Shown in pieces: positions 1 to 7,445 of a stretch of DNA of 64,000 bases. This DNA is from CAWINH01 sp963837425 (GTDB lineage Bacteria > Chloroflexota > Limnocylindria > QHBO01). Each line of letters starts with the position of its first letter. The first letter of the stretch is position 1. The position numbers and the translations under genes are program-made. The stretch lies in NCBI GenBank assembly GCA_963837425.1, contig CAWINH010000005.1:186001-250000 (forward strand), written 5' to 3'. The notes below the pieces were generated by a model. The model did no database searches. It saw only the letters and a list, made by a program, of their open reading frames with translations, and had not been told where the DNA came from.

Positions 1-230
1 CGTTCGAACGCGACGTGAACAACGTCCGCACCGCGGTCGCCGACCAGGGCGTTCGCTTCCCGGTCGCCTTCGACCCCGCCTATGCGACCTGGCACGCGTA
101 CGGCAACCACTACTGGCCCGCTTTCTACTTCATCGACAGGGAGGGCCGGATCCGCTACAAGACGGCCGGCGAGGGCGGCTACGACAAGTCCGAGGCGGTG
201 ATCCGGGAGCTGCTCGCCGAGCCCGCCTGA
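1..230 (+). CDS. C-terminal part of a TlpA/DipZ-like thioredoxin-fold protein (5' end outside window)
   Basis: The frame is open from the first bases, so the start lies upstream of the window. The visible 76 residues include FERDVNNVRTAV, YGNHYWPAFYFID and RYKTAGEGGY. These match the C-terminal half of redoxin/TlpA-like domains of the DipZ type: the cis-Pro strand (WPAFYFID), then a Gly-rich turn and a last helix. The CXXC motif would lie upstream and cannot be checked. An extracytoplasmic thiol-disulfide or peroxiredoxin-like role is inferred. It converges on recR with a 4-base gap. Confidence 0.7.
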   Translation, partial: FERDVNNVRTAVADQGVRFPVAFDPAYATWHAYGNHYWPAFYFIDREGRIRYKTAGEGGYDKSEAVIRELLAEPA

Positions 231-234
231 GCGC

Positions 235-849
235 TCAGTCCCGCTCGACCTGGCGGCGGCCCTGGAAGGATCGGATCAGGGTCACGTCGTCCGCGTACTC
301 GAGGTCGCCTCCCACCGGCAGGCCGCGCGCGATCCGGCTGATGAGCGGGACGTGGGGCGCCAGCAGGTCGGCGAGGTACATCGCCGTCGCCTCGCCCTCG
401 AGGTTCGGGTTCGTCGCCAGGATGACCTCCTCGATCCCTCCGGCAGCCGCCCGCTCGATGAGTTCACGGGCCTTGATCCGCTCGGGTCCGATGCCGTCGA
501 TGGGGCTGATCGCCCCGTGGAGCACGTGGTAGCGGCCGCGAAACTCACCGGTGCGTTCGATGGCCAGGACGTCGAGTGGCTCCTCGACGACGCAGATGCG
601 GCTCGCGTCCCGGCGGGTGTCACCGCAGATCGCGCACGGGTCGACGCCGATGTCGGTGATGTTGCTGCAGACCGAGCAGTAGGCGACCTGCTCCTTGATG
701 CCGACGATCGCGGCGGCGAGCGCGCGCGCATCGGCTTCGGATGTCCGCAGGACGTGGTAGGTGAGGCGCTGCGCGGTCTTTCGACCGATGCCCGGCAGCT
801 TCGAGAATTCCTCGATCAGCCGCGCGACCGGCGCGATGAGGGCGGACAC
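235..849 (-). CDS. recR: recombination mediator RecR
   Basis: RecR, 204 residues, the usual length. It works with RecF/RecO to load RecA at gapped DNA. An N-terminal HhH segment (FSKLPGIGRKTAQRL) is followed by a C4 zinc finger (CSVC near residue 58, CAIC near 72) and a Toprim domain with VVEEPLDVLAIERTG and ATNPNLEGEATAMYLA. It is the last gene of the dnaX-ybaB-recR operon, 10 bases after ybaB, an order conserved in many bacteria. All key residues appear intact. Confidence 0.97.
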   Translation of the reverse strand: MSALIAPVARLIEEFSKLPGIGRKTAQRLTYHVLRTSEADARALAAAIVGIKEQVAYCSVCSNITDIGVDPCAICGDTRRDASRICVVEEPLDVLAIERTGEFRGRYHVLHGAISPIDGIGPERIKARELIERAAAGGIEEVILATNPNLEGEATAMYLADLLAPHVPLISRIARGLPVGGDLEYADDVTLIRSFQGRRQVERD

Positions 850-859
850 GGAGGCCGAT

Positions 860-1228
860 TCAGCCGATTGACGGTGGGAACGAGCCGCCGAGGCCGGGAA
901 CGCCGGGAAGACCCATGCCGCCGGCGACGGACGCCATTCGTTCCCGCTCCAGCTGCTTGCTGCGAGTGACCGCGTCGTTCACCGCGGTCAGGACGAGGTC
1001 CTGGAGCATCTCGATCTCCTCGGGGTCCACCGCGCTCGGATCGATCTCGATCGTCCGCACCTCCTGGGCGCCAGTGATCACGACCCGCACCGCTCCCCCG
1101 CCGGCGGTGGCCTCCAGCGTCGTCTCGCGCAGCTCGGCCTGGGCCTGTGCCATCTGGGCCTGCATCTGCTGCGCCATCTTCGCGATCTGACCGATGTTCA
1201 AGGTGGGGCTCCCTTTGCGTCCTGCCAT
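860..1228 (-). CDS. ybaB: YbaB/EbfC family nucleoid-associated protein
   Basis: 122 residues from the ATG at 1228. The start is placed 7 bases after the dnaX stop; longer open sequence upstream overlaps dnaX and is not YbaB-like. The IAKMAQQMQAQMAQAQAEL helix and the EVRTIEIDPSAV strand region are typical. The tail is Gly/Pro-rich (GGMGLPGVPGLGGS), as in many family members. YbaB proteins bind DNA as dimers. The place between dnaX and recR is the classic context and supports the call. Confidence 0.93.
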   Translation of the reverse strand: MAGRKGSPTLNIGQIAKMAQQMQAQMAQAQAELRETTLEATAGGGAVRVVITGAQEVRTIEIDPSAVDPEEIEMLQDLVLTAVNDAVTRSKQLERERMASVAGGMGLPGVPGLGGSFPPSIG

Positions 1229-1235
1229 TGTCTCG

Positions 1236-2813
1236 TCAGCGAACCTCGGGCACGTCGACGAGCTCGCCGCCCGTGATGCGGAGGACGCCTTCCAGCAGTG
1301 CCGCACCGTTCGCGTCCTGGGGATCCGCGGCCACCGCCTGCGCCACCGTCAGCGGCTCAAGCTCGACGTTGCTGGCGATGCAGTCGATCGCCCAGCTACC
1401 CCCGAGCGTCGAGCCGAGGAGTTCCTCGATGATGTGTGCCTTGGTGGCCGCCTTCTCGCGCATGAAGCCGCGCTCCTCCGGAAAGGCGAGCGTGAGGCGC
1501 GCGCCATCGAGCGCCACGGGGCGGCATTCGCGGAGCAGCGGCTTGATGGCCGGGGTGGCGTGCTCGATGACCTCGGCCCACCGGGCCCGCAGCGCGCCGA
1601 CCTCTCGAGCCGGCGGCGCGGGTTCGGGGTCGGGGTCCGCCACCGCGGCCGCGGGCTTCGTGGCGGCTGGCTTCGTGGCCGCAGGCTTCGCGGCGGCCGG
1701 TTTCGCGGCGCTGACCGGGCCGGTCGCGCGGGCCGTCGCGGGCGCGGTTGCAGGCGCTGCCACGGCCATGGGCTCGACGGCCAGCAGCTCCATCGCCAGC
1801 CGGGCGCGCCCTTCGCGCGCCCCGGCGCCGGCGGCCTCGGCGAGCGTGCGCAGGATGATAGCCAGGCGGCGGGCGCGTGGCGGGTCGCCGGCCGAGGCGA
1901 GGAGCCGGTGGCGCGCCTCGGCCTCGGCCTGGGCTGCCACCTGGCCCATGTCACGGCCGACGTCGGCCAGGGCGGCGAGCCGATCGAGGGCGGCGAGCGG
2001 ATCGCCGGCTTCGTAGGCATCCACGAGGGCGGCGATCTCCACCTCATCGGCGAGGCCGACCGCGTCGCGAACCGCATCCACCGTGACCCGCCCTCCGGCA
2101 TAGGAGATGACCTGTTCGAGGAGCGACTCGGCGTCGCGCATCGCGCCATCGGCGAGACGCGCGATGAGCGCCAGCGCGTCGGGGTCCGCCCCCGCTCCCT
2201 CGGCATCCACGATGCGCGTCAGCTTGCCGACGATCGCATCGGGCGCAATGCGTCGGAAGTCGAAGCGCTGGGTACGGCTGATGATCGTGGCCGGCACCTT
2301 GTGGGTGTCCGTCGTGGCGAGGACGAAGACGACATGCGGCGGGGGCTCCTCGATGAGCTTCAGCAGCGCGTTGAACGCGTGCGTGCTGAGCATGTGGACC
2401 TCGTCGATCACGTACACCCGGCGCCGTAGCTCTGCCGGCGCGGTGAGCGCCCGCATCACGAGGTCGCGGGCATCCTCGACGAGGCCGTGGCTCGCGGCGT
2501 CGATCTCGATCACGTCCATCGCCCGCCCCTCGCGAATCGAGACGCAGGCCGGGCAGCTGTCGCACGGTTCCCCATCGGGCCCACGGTTCGTGCAGTTGAT
2601 GGCCTTCGCGAGGATCCGGGCGGTGGAGGTCTTGCCGGTGCCACGCGGGCCCACGAACAGATAGGCGTGCGCAACGCGGTCGCTGGCAACCGCGTTGCGC
2701 AGCGTGACGACGATGGGATCCTGGCCTATCAGCTCGCCGAAGCGCTGCGCGCGCCAGCGTCGGTAGAGGGCTCGATGGTCGGCGGCAGGCTCGGCCGGGG
2801 CGGGGTCTGGCAT
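1236..2813 (-). CDS. dnaX: DNA polymerase III subunit tau/gamma
   Basis: Clamp-loader ATPase of the replicative polymerase, 525 residues from the ATG at 2813, which follows AGGGAGG closely. In order: RRWRAQRFGELIGQDP, Walker A GPRGTGKTSTA, a four-Cys zinc module (CTNRGPDGEPCDSCPAC), Walker B-type VYVIDEVHML, then the SRC-like SRTQRFDF. After about residue 340 comes an Ala/Pro/Lys linker with four KPAA-type repeats, then a C-terminal tau-like domain. I saw no clear slippery sequence, so a shorter gamma form is not supported. TACGGT lies 9 bases before the ATG and could be a -10. First gene of dnaX-ybaB-recR. Confidence 0.96.
   Translation of the reverse strand: MPDPAPAEPAADHRALYRRWRAQRFGELIGQDPIVVTLRNAVASDRVAHAYLFVGPRGTGKTSTARILAKAINCTNRGPDGEPCDSCPACVSIREGRAMDVIEIDAASHGLVEDARDLVMRALTAPAELRRRVYVIDEVHMLSTHAFNALLKLIEEPPPHVVFVLATTDTHKVPATIISRTQRFDFRRIAPDAIVGKLTRIVDAEGAGADPDALALIARLADGAMRDAESLLEQVISYAGGRVTVDAVRDAVGLADEVEIAALVDAYEAGDPLAALDRLAALADVGRDMGQVAAQAEAEARHRLLASAGDPPRARRLAIILRTLAEAAGAGAREGRARLAMELLAVEPMAVAAPATAPATARATGPVSAAKPAAAKPAATKPAATKPAAAVADPDPEPAPPAREVGALRARWAEVIEHATPAIKPLLRECRPVALDGARLTLAFPEERGFMREKAATKAHIIEELLGSTLGGSWAIDCIASNVELEPLTVAQAVAADPQDANGAALLEGVLRITGGELVDVPEVR
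1651..1710 (-). repeat. four 15-bp tandem repeats inside dnaX
   Basis: Units at 1651-1665, 1666-1680, 1681-1695 and 1696-1710 are variants of gcgggcttcgtggcg. They encode the KPAAA/KPAAT repeats of the DnaX linker. The copies differ mainly at third positions, and the reading frame is kept. Confidence 0.85.
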
Positions 2814-2888
2814 GTCCTCCCTACCGTACACCGAAGCGCCGTGAGCGAGGCGGCACGCGGTCACGTGTCAGTCGCGCGAAATCGAATT

Positions 2889-3158
2889 GGCCGTGCACCC
2901 GACGTCGAACGAGTTGTCTCGCACACGCGACGATCGTCCGGCTCCAGCCAGGTCGCCCCACGGCACCCGAAGGTGGTCGCTTACCGCTGCTTCCTTCCGG
3001 ACCTGACGGGGTTCACGGACCTTCGCTGCGTGGGACCCGACTCTCAACGTCGGTCGATGTCGTGGGAGGCGAAGACGCCTTGCCCTCGGCCGGGGGTTCA
3101 GCCCCGCTGTAGCGGATTGCGGGTTCAGGGCACCGCTAGTTCCCCGCCTAGCACGGCC
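2889..3158 (-). ncRNA. ffs: signal recognition particle RNA, large bacterial type with Alu domain
   Basis: The minus strand carries the conserved SRP apical motif GTCAGGTCCGGAAGGAAGCA (complement near 2985-3005). The flanking helix 8 pairs CCCACG/CGUGGG and CGAAGG/CCUUCG. The 5' part has gccgtgctaggcgggg, then tagcggtgccctg and cgcaatccgct. These are the Alu-domain sequences of the Bacillus-type large SRP RNA of about 270 nt. The 3' end reads gggtgcacggc, and its gcacggc pairs with the 5' gccgtgc. The ends are set by this pairing and are approximate. It lies upstream of dnaX and downstream of two serine tRNAs. Confidence 0.95.
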
Positions 3159-3165
3159 GGAGCGG

Positions 3166-3194
3166 ATGGTAGGGCTGGGGACTGCATCGGTCAA
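3166..3194 (-). promoter_or_regulatory. sigma70-type promoter of the SRP RNA
   Basis: On the minus strand TTGACC (3194-3189), 17 bp, then TACCAT (3171-3166). About 7 nt further on the SRP RNA begins near 3158. Spacing and position both fit. Confidence 0.8.
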
Positions 3195-3224
3195 TTCGCG
3201 ACGCGCAGCGCGGCCTCCACGGGT

Positions 3225-3312
3225 TGGCGGAGAGGGGGGGATTCGAACCCCCGACGGGTTTCCCCGAACCGCATTTCCAGTGCGGCGCCATAGGCCTCTA
3301 GGCGACCTCTCC
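3225..3312 (-). tRNA. tRNA-Ser(GGA)
   Basis: Cloverleaf with acceptor GGAGAGG/CCTCTCC, anticodon stem CCGCA/TGCGG and loop CTGGAAA, so the anticodon is GGA (reads UCC/UCU). It has the long variable arm typical of serine tRNAs. Discriminator G and an encoded CCA (3227-3225). It lies 19 bases downstream of tRNA-Ser(CGA) and is probably co-transcribed with it. Confidence 0.97.
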
Positions 3313-3331
3313 CGCGACGCGGCGGCGGGGG

Positions 3332-3418
<87 letters not shown>

Positions 3419-3425
3419 GCGGGCG

Positions 3426-3431
3426 AGTCTA
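3426..3431 (-). promoter_or_regulatory. extended -10 promoter of the tRNA-Ser(CGA)/(GGA) pair
   Basis: TGCTAGACT on the minus strand, with the hexamer TAGACT 7 bases before the tRNA 5' end. The TGn extension is present and no -35 is evident. The same TGCTAGACT recurs before tadA and before the 24.2 kb operon. Confidence 0.65.
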
Positions 3432-3491
3432 GCAGAGGCCATGCCCGGCGACGCCCGGCCGAAAGAGGGTGACGGATGGCCCGATTTGAGC

Positions 3492-3932
3492 TCAGGCGGG
3501 GGCCGGTTCCTCGGCGGCCAGCCGGCGCGCCTCGGACTCGCGCACGCCGGAGACGACAGCGAGCCGATGCGGAAGCGCGTCCATCTGGGCGAGCTGAATC
3601 ACGCTCCCTGCGGCCCCGTTGACCTCATCCGGCACGGCGAAGACGAGTGCGCCGATTCCGGCCTCCATCAGCGCCCCCACGCACATGGCACACGGCTCCC
3701 GGGTCGTGAAGATCGTGACCTCGGGGAGGCGCGAGTCGAGCTTGCGTGCGGCGGCCTGCACGGTCAGGAGCACGGCGTGGGCGGTCGGATCGCGCTGGAG
3801 GGTCATCCGATCGTGGTCGCGGGCGATCATCGCGTCGTCCAGGACGGCGACGGCACCCACCGGCGCCTCGCCCTCCTCGCCGCCGCGACGCGCCTCGGCG
3901 ATCGCCTCGTTCATGTAGAGCTCGTAGTTCAT
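3492..3932 (-). CDS. TadA-like nucleoside/tRNA deaminase lacking the catalytic glutamate
   Basis: 146 residues from the ATG at 3932 (MNYELYMNEAIAEARRG). The fold motifs of tRNA-A34 deaminase TadA are clear: DPTAHAV near 49-54, PCAMCVGALMEAG near 80-92, then DEVNGAAGS. Zinc ligands His52, Cys81 and Cys84 are present. The proton-shuttling Glu of the family HAE motif is Val54 (codon GTG; GAG would be Glu). In the family that Glu is essential for deamination; eukaryotic ADAT3/Tad3, the non-catalytic partner, also has Val here. The gene neighbours two tRNA-Ser genes. The fold is certain; an active deaminase is doubtful. Other options are a binding subunit, a different chemistry, or a base error. 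Confidence 0.85.
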   Translation of the reverse strand: MNYELYMNEAIAEARRGGEEGEAPVGAVAVLDDAMIARDHDRMTLQRDPTAHAVLLTVQAAARKLDSRLPEVTIFTTREPCAMCVGALMEAGIGALVFAVPDEVNGAAGSVIQLAQMDALPHRLAVVSGVRESEARRLAAEEPAPA

Positions 3933-3985
3933 GGGCTTCCCCTCGTGGGCGCGGGCTGGCGGAGCCCCGCGGGGGGCTCTCAGCG

Positions 3986-3991
3986 AGTCTA
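3986..3991 (-). promoter_or_regulatory. extended -10 promoter of the tadA-like gene
   Basis: TGCTAGACT on the minus strand (hexamer 3991-3986), about 53 bases before the ATG at 3932. The leader starts with a G/C hairpin, AGCCCC-CCGC-GGGGCT, near 3964-3980. Confidence 0.6.
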
Positions 3992-4014
3992 GCAGAGCCC
4001 CCGGGCCGGTTAGG

Positions 4015-5568
4015 ATGAGCGTGGACCGCGGCGCGCACTGCGGCGCGCACTGTCGGCCCCACCGCACAGGAGGAGCAGCGATCGACCGCCAGCAGGGATG
4101 GTCCCGCCTCGACTGGCTCCTGCTCACGGCCGTCACCGCGGGGGCCGGTATCGTGCGCCTCGCGGGCCTCAACCGGCCGACCGGCTTCGTCTTTGACGAG
4201 GTCTTCTACGCGCAGAACGCCTGCCGCTACGTGGTCGGCAACTCCGCCTGTGGCATCGAGCAGCTCGCGAGCCGGGCGCATCCGCCGCTCGGGAACTGGA
4301 TCATTGGCCTCGGGATCAAGCTCTTCGGCTACGACGATGTCGGTTGGCGAGTTCCCGGCGCGGTGGCCGGCACGCTCACCGTGGCGCTCGTCTACCTCCT
4401 GCTGCGGCGACTGCTTATGGCCCAGGTATCGCCCACCGCGGCAAGCATCGGAGCCGCTGCCGGCGCCGCGCTGCTGGCCGGGGACTTCCTCCACCTCGTG
4501 GCCTCGCGGATCGCGATGCTCGATGCGTCGCTGACGTTTTTCGTGGTGGCCGCGGTCCTCTTCGCGGTCCTTGATCGGGACCGGGCGCGCAACGGGACGT
4601 GGCCCGGGCGCGCGGCCGCGTGGCTCCAGCGGCTGACGCTCGGGCGACCGTGGCGGCTGCTGACCGGTGCCGCGCTCGGCGCAGCAACGGCGGTGAAGTG
4701 GTCCGGCGCCTACCTGGCCCTTGGCCTCATCCCGCTGATCCTGGTCTGGGAGATCGGCGCACGGCGCCGCGACGCGCAGGGCGAGACGCGCCGGTGGCGT
4801 ACCGCGACGTGGCTGGCGCTTCGCGAGGAGGCGCCTCGGAGCATCATCCTGCTCGGCCTGGTTCCGGTGCTCATCTACCTGGCCTCGTACATCGGACGCA
4901 TGCCCGGCGAGCTCATCGGCCTGCCGTGGCAGGAAGGCACGGTCTGGCGCGGGATCTGGGACCACCAGCAGGCGATGCTCCGCTTCCACACCGGGCTCGT
5001 CGGCAACCACCCCTACGAGTCCCCGCCCTGGACGTGGCTCCTCATCAGGCGTCCGGTCGCCTACTACTTCGCGAACGACGGGAGCTCGTATCGCGAGATC
5101 CTGGCCATGGGCAATCCGTTCACCTGGTGGCCGGCGGCGCTGGCCCTCATCGGCCTCACGGTGGCATGGGTGCGCGCAGGAGCCGATGCGCGGAGGCCGG
5201 AGCCGGTCCTCCTGATCGCCGCCCTGGCGACCTACCTGCCGTGGCTGATCCTGGCCGGCGACCGCAGCCAGGTCTTCATCTGGTACGCGCTCCCCAGCCT
5301 GCCCTTCGTGCTCGCCGCCGGAGGGGTGCTCGCCGCGCGAGCCTGGCGCTGGCGCGTGGCTCGTGCCGCCGGGACCGCGTACGCGGCGGTCGTGCTCGCC
5401 AGCTTCCTGTTCTTCTTCCCGGTGCTGACCGCGCTCCCTCTGCAGCCCGATGCATGGCGGGCCCGGATGTGGTTCACCGACTGCGCGCGCCCGGGCGCCG
5501 AGACGCTGACCCTGCCCGACAGCGAGATTTACTCCGGGCCGCCACCGTCGGGGTGGTGCTGGATCTAG
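4015..5568 (+). CDS. dolichyl-phosphate-mannose-protein mannosyltransferase family (GT39, PMT-like)
   Basis: About 517 residues, a polytopic membrane glycosyltransferase of the GT-C type. The first loop has the catalytic acidic pair in FVFDEVFYAQNA, then AHPPLGNWIIGLG, both typical of PMTs; 9-11 hydrophobic segments follow. It should transfer mannose from a polyprenyl phosphate to secreted proteins outside the membrane. The start is unsure. ATG 4015 overlaps a TAGGAT hexamer. A strong AGGAGG (4068-4073) sits 7 bases before an in-frame ATC at 4081, just ahead of the conserved DRQQGWSRLDW. It diverges from tadA and converges on citrate synthase with a 7-base gap. Confidence 0.88.
   Translation: MSVDRGAHCGAHCRPHRTGGAAIDRQQGWSRLDWLLLTAVTAGAGIVRLAGLNRPTGFVFDEVFYAQNACRYVVGNSACGIEQLASRAHPPLGNWIIGLGIKLFGYDDVGWRVPGAVAGTLTVALVYLLLRRLLMAQVSPTAASIGAAAGAALLAGDFLHLVASRIAMLDASLTFFVVAAVLFAVLDRDRARNGTWPGRAAAWLQRLTLGRPWRLLTGAALGAATAVKWSGAYLALGLIPLILVWEIGARRRDAQGETRRWRTATWLALREEAPRSIILLGLVPVLIYLASYIGRMPGELIGLPWQEGTVWRGIWDHQQAMLRFHTGLVGNHPYESPPWTWLLIRRPVAYYFANDGSSYREILAMGNPFTWWPAALALIGLTVAWVRAGADARRPEPVLLIAALATYLPWLILAGDRSQVFIWYALPSLPFVLAAGGVLAARAWRWRVARAAGTAYAAVVLASFLFFFPVLTALPLQPDAWRARMWFTDCARPGAETLTLPDSEIYSGPPPSGWCWI
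4029..4052 (+). repeat. 12-bp tandem duplication in the mannosyltransferase N-terminal region
   Basis: CGGCGCGCACTG occurs twice without a spacer (4029-4040, 4041-4052). Read as protein it gives GAHCGAHC, unlike family members, so this stretch may be leader rather than coding. Confidence 0.8.
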
Positions 5569-5575
5569 GCCGGGC

Positions 5576-6673
5576 TCACGCCGGGAGCGGGCGCTCGGGC
5601 GGCCCGACGTACCGCACCGACGGGCGAATCAGGCGGTTCGCCGCCACCTGCTCGAGCGCGTGCGCCGTCCAGCCCGCGTGCCGCGCGAGGGCGAACGTCG
5701 CGGGGAACAGGTCGGTGGGCAGGCCCACGCCCTGGAGCACGGCGGCCGCGTAGTACTCGACGTTCGTCTTGATCACCCGGTCGGGCTTGTGCTCGGCGAG
5801 GAGGCGGAGCGCGATCTCCTCGACCTCGACCGCAAGTTGTAGCCACTCGGCGTTGGCACCCAGCCCCTCGGCCACCTGGCGCAGAGCGGCAGCGCGTGGG
5901 TCGTAGGCCCGATACACGCGGTGGCCGAAGCCCATCAGCCGCTCCCCGCGCGCGAGTGCCGCGCGTATCCAGGCCTCGGCCTGCTGGGCGCTCCCCATCT
6001 CGTGGAGCTGGTTCACGACCTCGGACGGCGCCCCACCGTGGAGCGGACCCTTCAGCGCGCCGATCGCGCCGACAACCGCCGAGGCAAGGTCGGAGCGCGT
6101 CGATATGATGACCCGCGCGGTGAAGGTCGAAGCGTTGAACCCATGCTCCGCACCGACGACGAAGTAGGCGTCCAGGGCCCGAGCGGCGGCCGGCTGCGGC
6201 CGCTCGCCGCTGAGCTGGTAGAGAAAGCCCGCGGCGAGGGGGAGCTCCGGGTCCGGTGGAACGGGATCGTCGCCGGTCCGGATCCTCGCAAAGGCTGCGA
6301 GCGCCGAGGGGGAGAAGGCGGTCAGCTCCCGGGCCTGCTCGACGGTCGGCGGCCAGACGAGCCGCCGCGCCGCGCCCCACGCCGAGACCGCGGTCCGCAG
6401 CGCATCCATGGGGATCGTGTCGGGCGGCAGTGCGCGAAGGACGTTGAGCACGGCATCCGGCACCGGGCCGCAGGGCAGGGCCGCGGAGGCCGGCCACTCC
6501 CCGCTCCACAGCAGCTCGGCGACCTGCGGGAAGCTCCCGCGATCGACGAGCTCCCCGATCGGGTAGCCGCGGTACTGGAGGCGCCCGTTGGCGCCGTCGA
6601 TCATCGCGAGGGTCGTCTCGCCGGCGAGCACACCCTCGAGGCCGGGCGAGTACGGTCGGGCGTCGTCGTTCAT
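5576..6673 (-). CDS. citrate synthase family protein
   Basis: 365 residues from the ATG at 6673. Condenses acetyl-CoA with oxaloacetate (or a relative such as 2-methylcitrate synthesis). It has LQYRGYPI near the start, GALKGPLHGG, the histidine motifs AEHGFNAST and GFGHRVYRAYDPR, and the C-terminal LIRPSVRYVGP. The usual NVDFY catalytic Asp motif reads NVEYYAAAVL, so Asp is Glu; this is known from a citrate-synthase subfamily common in Actinobacteria and relatives. TAGACT lies 10 bases before the ATG, so the transcript is probably leaderless. An upstream extension is possible but crosses the -10. Confidence 0.9.
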   Translation of the reverse strand: MNDDARPYSPGLEGVLAGETTLAMIDGANGRLQYRGYPIGELVDRGSFPQVAELLWSGEWPASAALPCGPVPDAVLNVLRALPPDTIPMDALRTAVSAWGAARRLVWPPTVEQARELTAFSPSALAAFARIRTGDDPVPPDPELPLAAGFLYQLSGERPQPAAARALDAYFVVGAEHGFNASTFTARVIISTRSDLASAVVGAIGALKGPLHGGAPSEVVNQLHEMGSAQQAEAWIRAALARGERLMGFGHRVYRAYDPRAAALRQVAEGLGANAEWLQLAVEVEEIALRLLAEHKPDRVIKTNVEYYAAAVLQGVGLPTDLFPATFALARHAGWTAHALEQVAANRLIRPSVRYVGPPERPLPA

Positions 6674-6683
6674 GGGTCCCGTG

Positions 6684-6689
6684 AGTCTA
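6684..6689 (-). promoter_or_regulatory. -10 hexamer of citrate synthase (near-leaderless)
   Basis: TAGACT on the minus strand, 10 nt before ATG 6673. No Shine-Dalgarno fits between transcription start and ATG. Confidence 0.6.
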
Positions 6690-7004
6690 GCCCGATGCCG
6701 CAGCCGGCTCATCGGATGGGCGCCGACTGCTCAACCGCTCACGCCAGGCGCGGTATCGCGTCACCCCGGTTCCGCATGCGTCTGACTGCTCAACCGCGCG
6801 TGGGCGGCACCCTATCCAGGTCGATGGGGCCGCGCCACGCCCGCGCGCCCGCGACCACGCTCCGCCCTACGTTGCGGGACGCGCTGAATCGGCTGCCGAC
6901 GGCCATATGGTGCCTGCCATGCGCGGTTGGCTAGTCGCGCATGACCGCCCGGACGCGTACCGTGATGCACCGGCCCCAACGATACCCGCGTGGAGGTTCC
7001 GACA
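6690..7004. other. non-coding gap with a 14-bp direct repeat
   Basis: Between the divergent citrate synthase and the small membrane protein gene. I see no convincing gene. GACTGCTCAACCGC occurs at 6725-6738 and 6784-6797, 59 bp apart and in the same orientation; this could be a regulator site pair. Confidence 0.6.
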
Positions 7005-7196
7005 ATGAAGTGGTCGACCCTGTCCCTCGCAGCGGCGGTAATCCTGCTCGCGCTCGCCGACGCCCTCGCCTTCCATGACCCCTTCGAGCCGCACACCGTT
7101 CGCGACTGGATGATGCTGGCGGGCTCGGCCCTTGTTTTCGTGGGCCTCGCCGGCGAATCGGCACGACTGTTCCGACGCGTCGGCCAGCGTGGCTGA
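7005..7196 (+). CDS. small membrane protein, 63 residues
   Basis: Starts at ATG 7005 after TGGAGGT (6991-6997), a good Shine-Dalgarno about 8 bases away. Two hydrophobic segments, LSLAAAVILLALADALAF and WMMLAGSALVFVGLAG, are joined by a short acidic loop (HDPFEPHTVRDW); the end is basic (RLFRRVGQRG). This gives a two-helix inner-membrane protein with both ends probably cytoplasmic. I do not recognise the family. It stands alone before a tRNA cluster on the other strand. Confidence 0.6.
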   Translation: MKWSTLSLAAAVILLALADALAFHDPFEPHTVRDWMMLAGSALVFVGLAGESARLFRRVGQRG

Positions 7197-7247
7197 GCCG
7201 TTCGGCGACGGCCCACGCCGGGACCCCTGATCGGCGGGTGGCGGGAG

Positions 7248-7323
7248 TGGCGTGCCCGAGAGGACTCGAACCTCCGACCTTCAGGTCCGCAACCTGACGC
7301 TCTATCCACTGAGCTACGGGCAC
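7248..7323 (-). tRNA. tRNA-Arg(GCG)
   Basis: Acceptor GTGCCCG/CGGGCAC, D stem GCTC/GAGC, anticodon stem TCAGG/CCTGA and loop TTGCGGA, so the anticodon is GCG. T arm GGAGG-TTCGAGT-CCTCT, discriminator G, encoded CCA at 7250-7248. Most bacteria read CGN with tRNA-Arg(ACG), whose A34 is edited to inosine by TadA; here position 34 is already G. It lies directly downstream of tRNA-Ser(GCU). Confidence 0.96.
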
Positions 7324-7339
7324 TCATGCCTGCGAGGCG

Positions 7340-7432
7340 TGGCGGAGAGGGAGGGATTCGAACCCTCGGAAGAGGTTTACCCCCTTCAACGGTTTAGCAA
7401 ACCGCCGCACTAGGCCACTATGCGACCTCTCC
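7340..7432 (-). tRNA. tRNA-Ser(GCU)
   Basis: Acceptor GGAGAGG/CCTCTCC and anticodon loop TTGCTAA between paired arms, so the anticodon is GCT (reads AGC/AGU). A long variable arm with several pairs (GAAGGGGGTAAACCTCTTC) confirms serine identity. Encoded CCA at 7342-7340. It is 16 bases upstream of tRNA-Arg(GCG) and probably in one transcript. Confidence 0.97.
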
Positions 7433-7445
7433 GAAGCCGCGGCCG

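Noticed and set aside
1651..1710. programmed frameshift site in dnaX giving gamma
   Set aside because: The region has GC-rich 15-bp repeats but no A-rich slippery heptamer; not supported.
4029..4052. tandem 12-bp repeat as a mobile-element footprint
   Set aside because: It is a simple duplication without flanking inverted repeats or target-site features.
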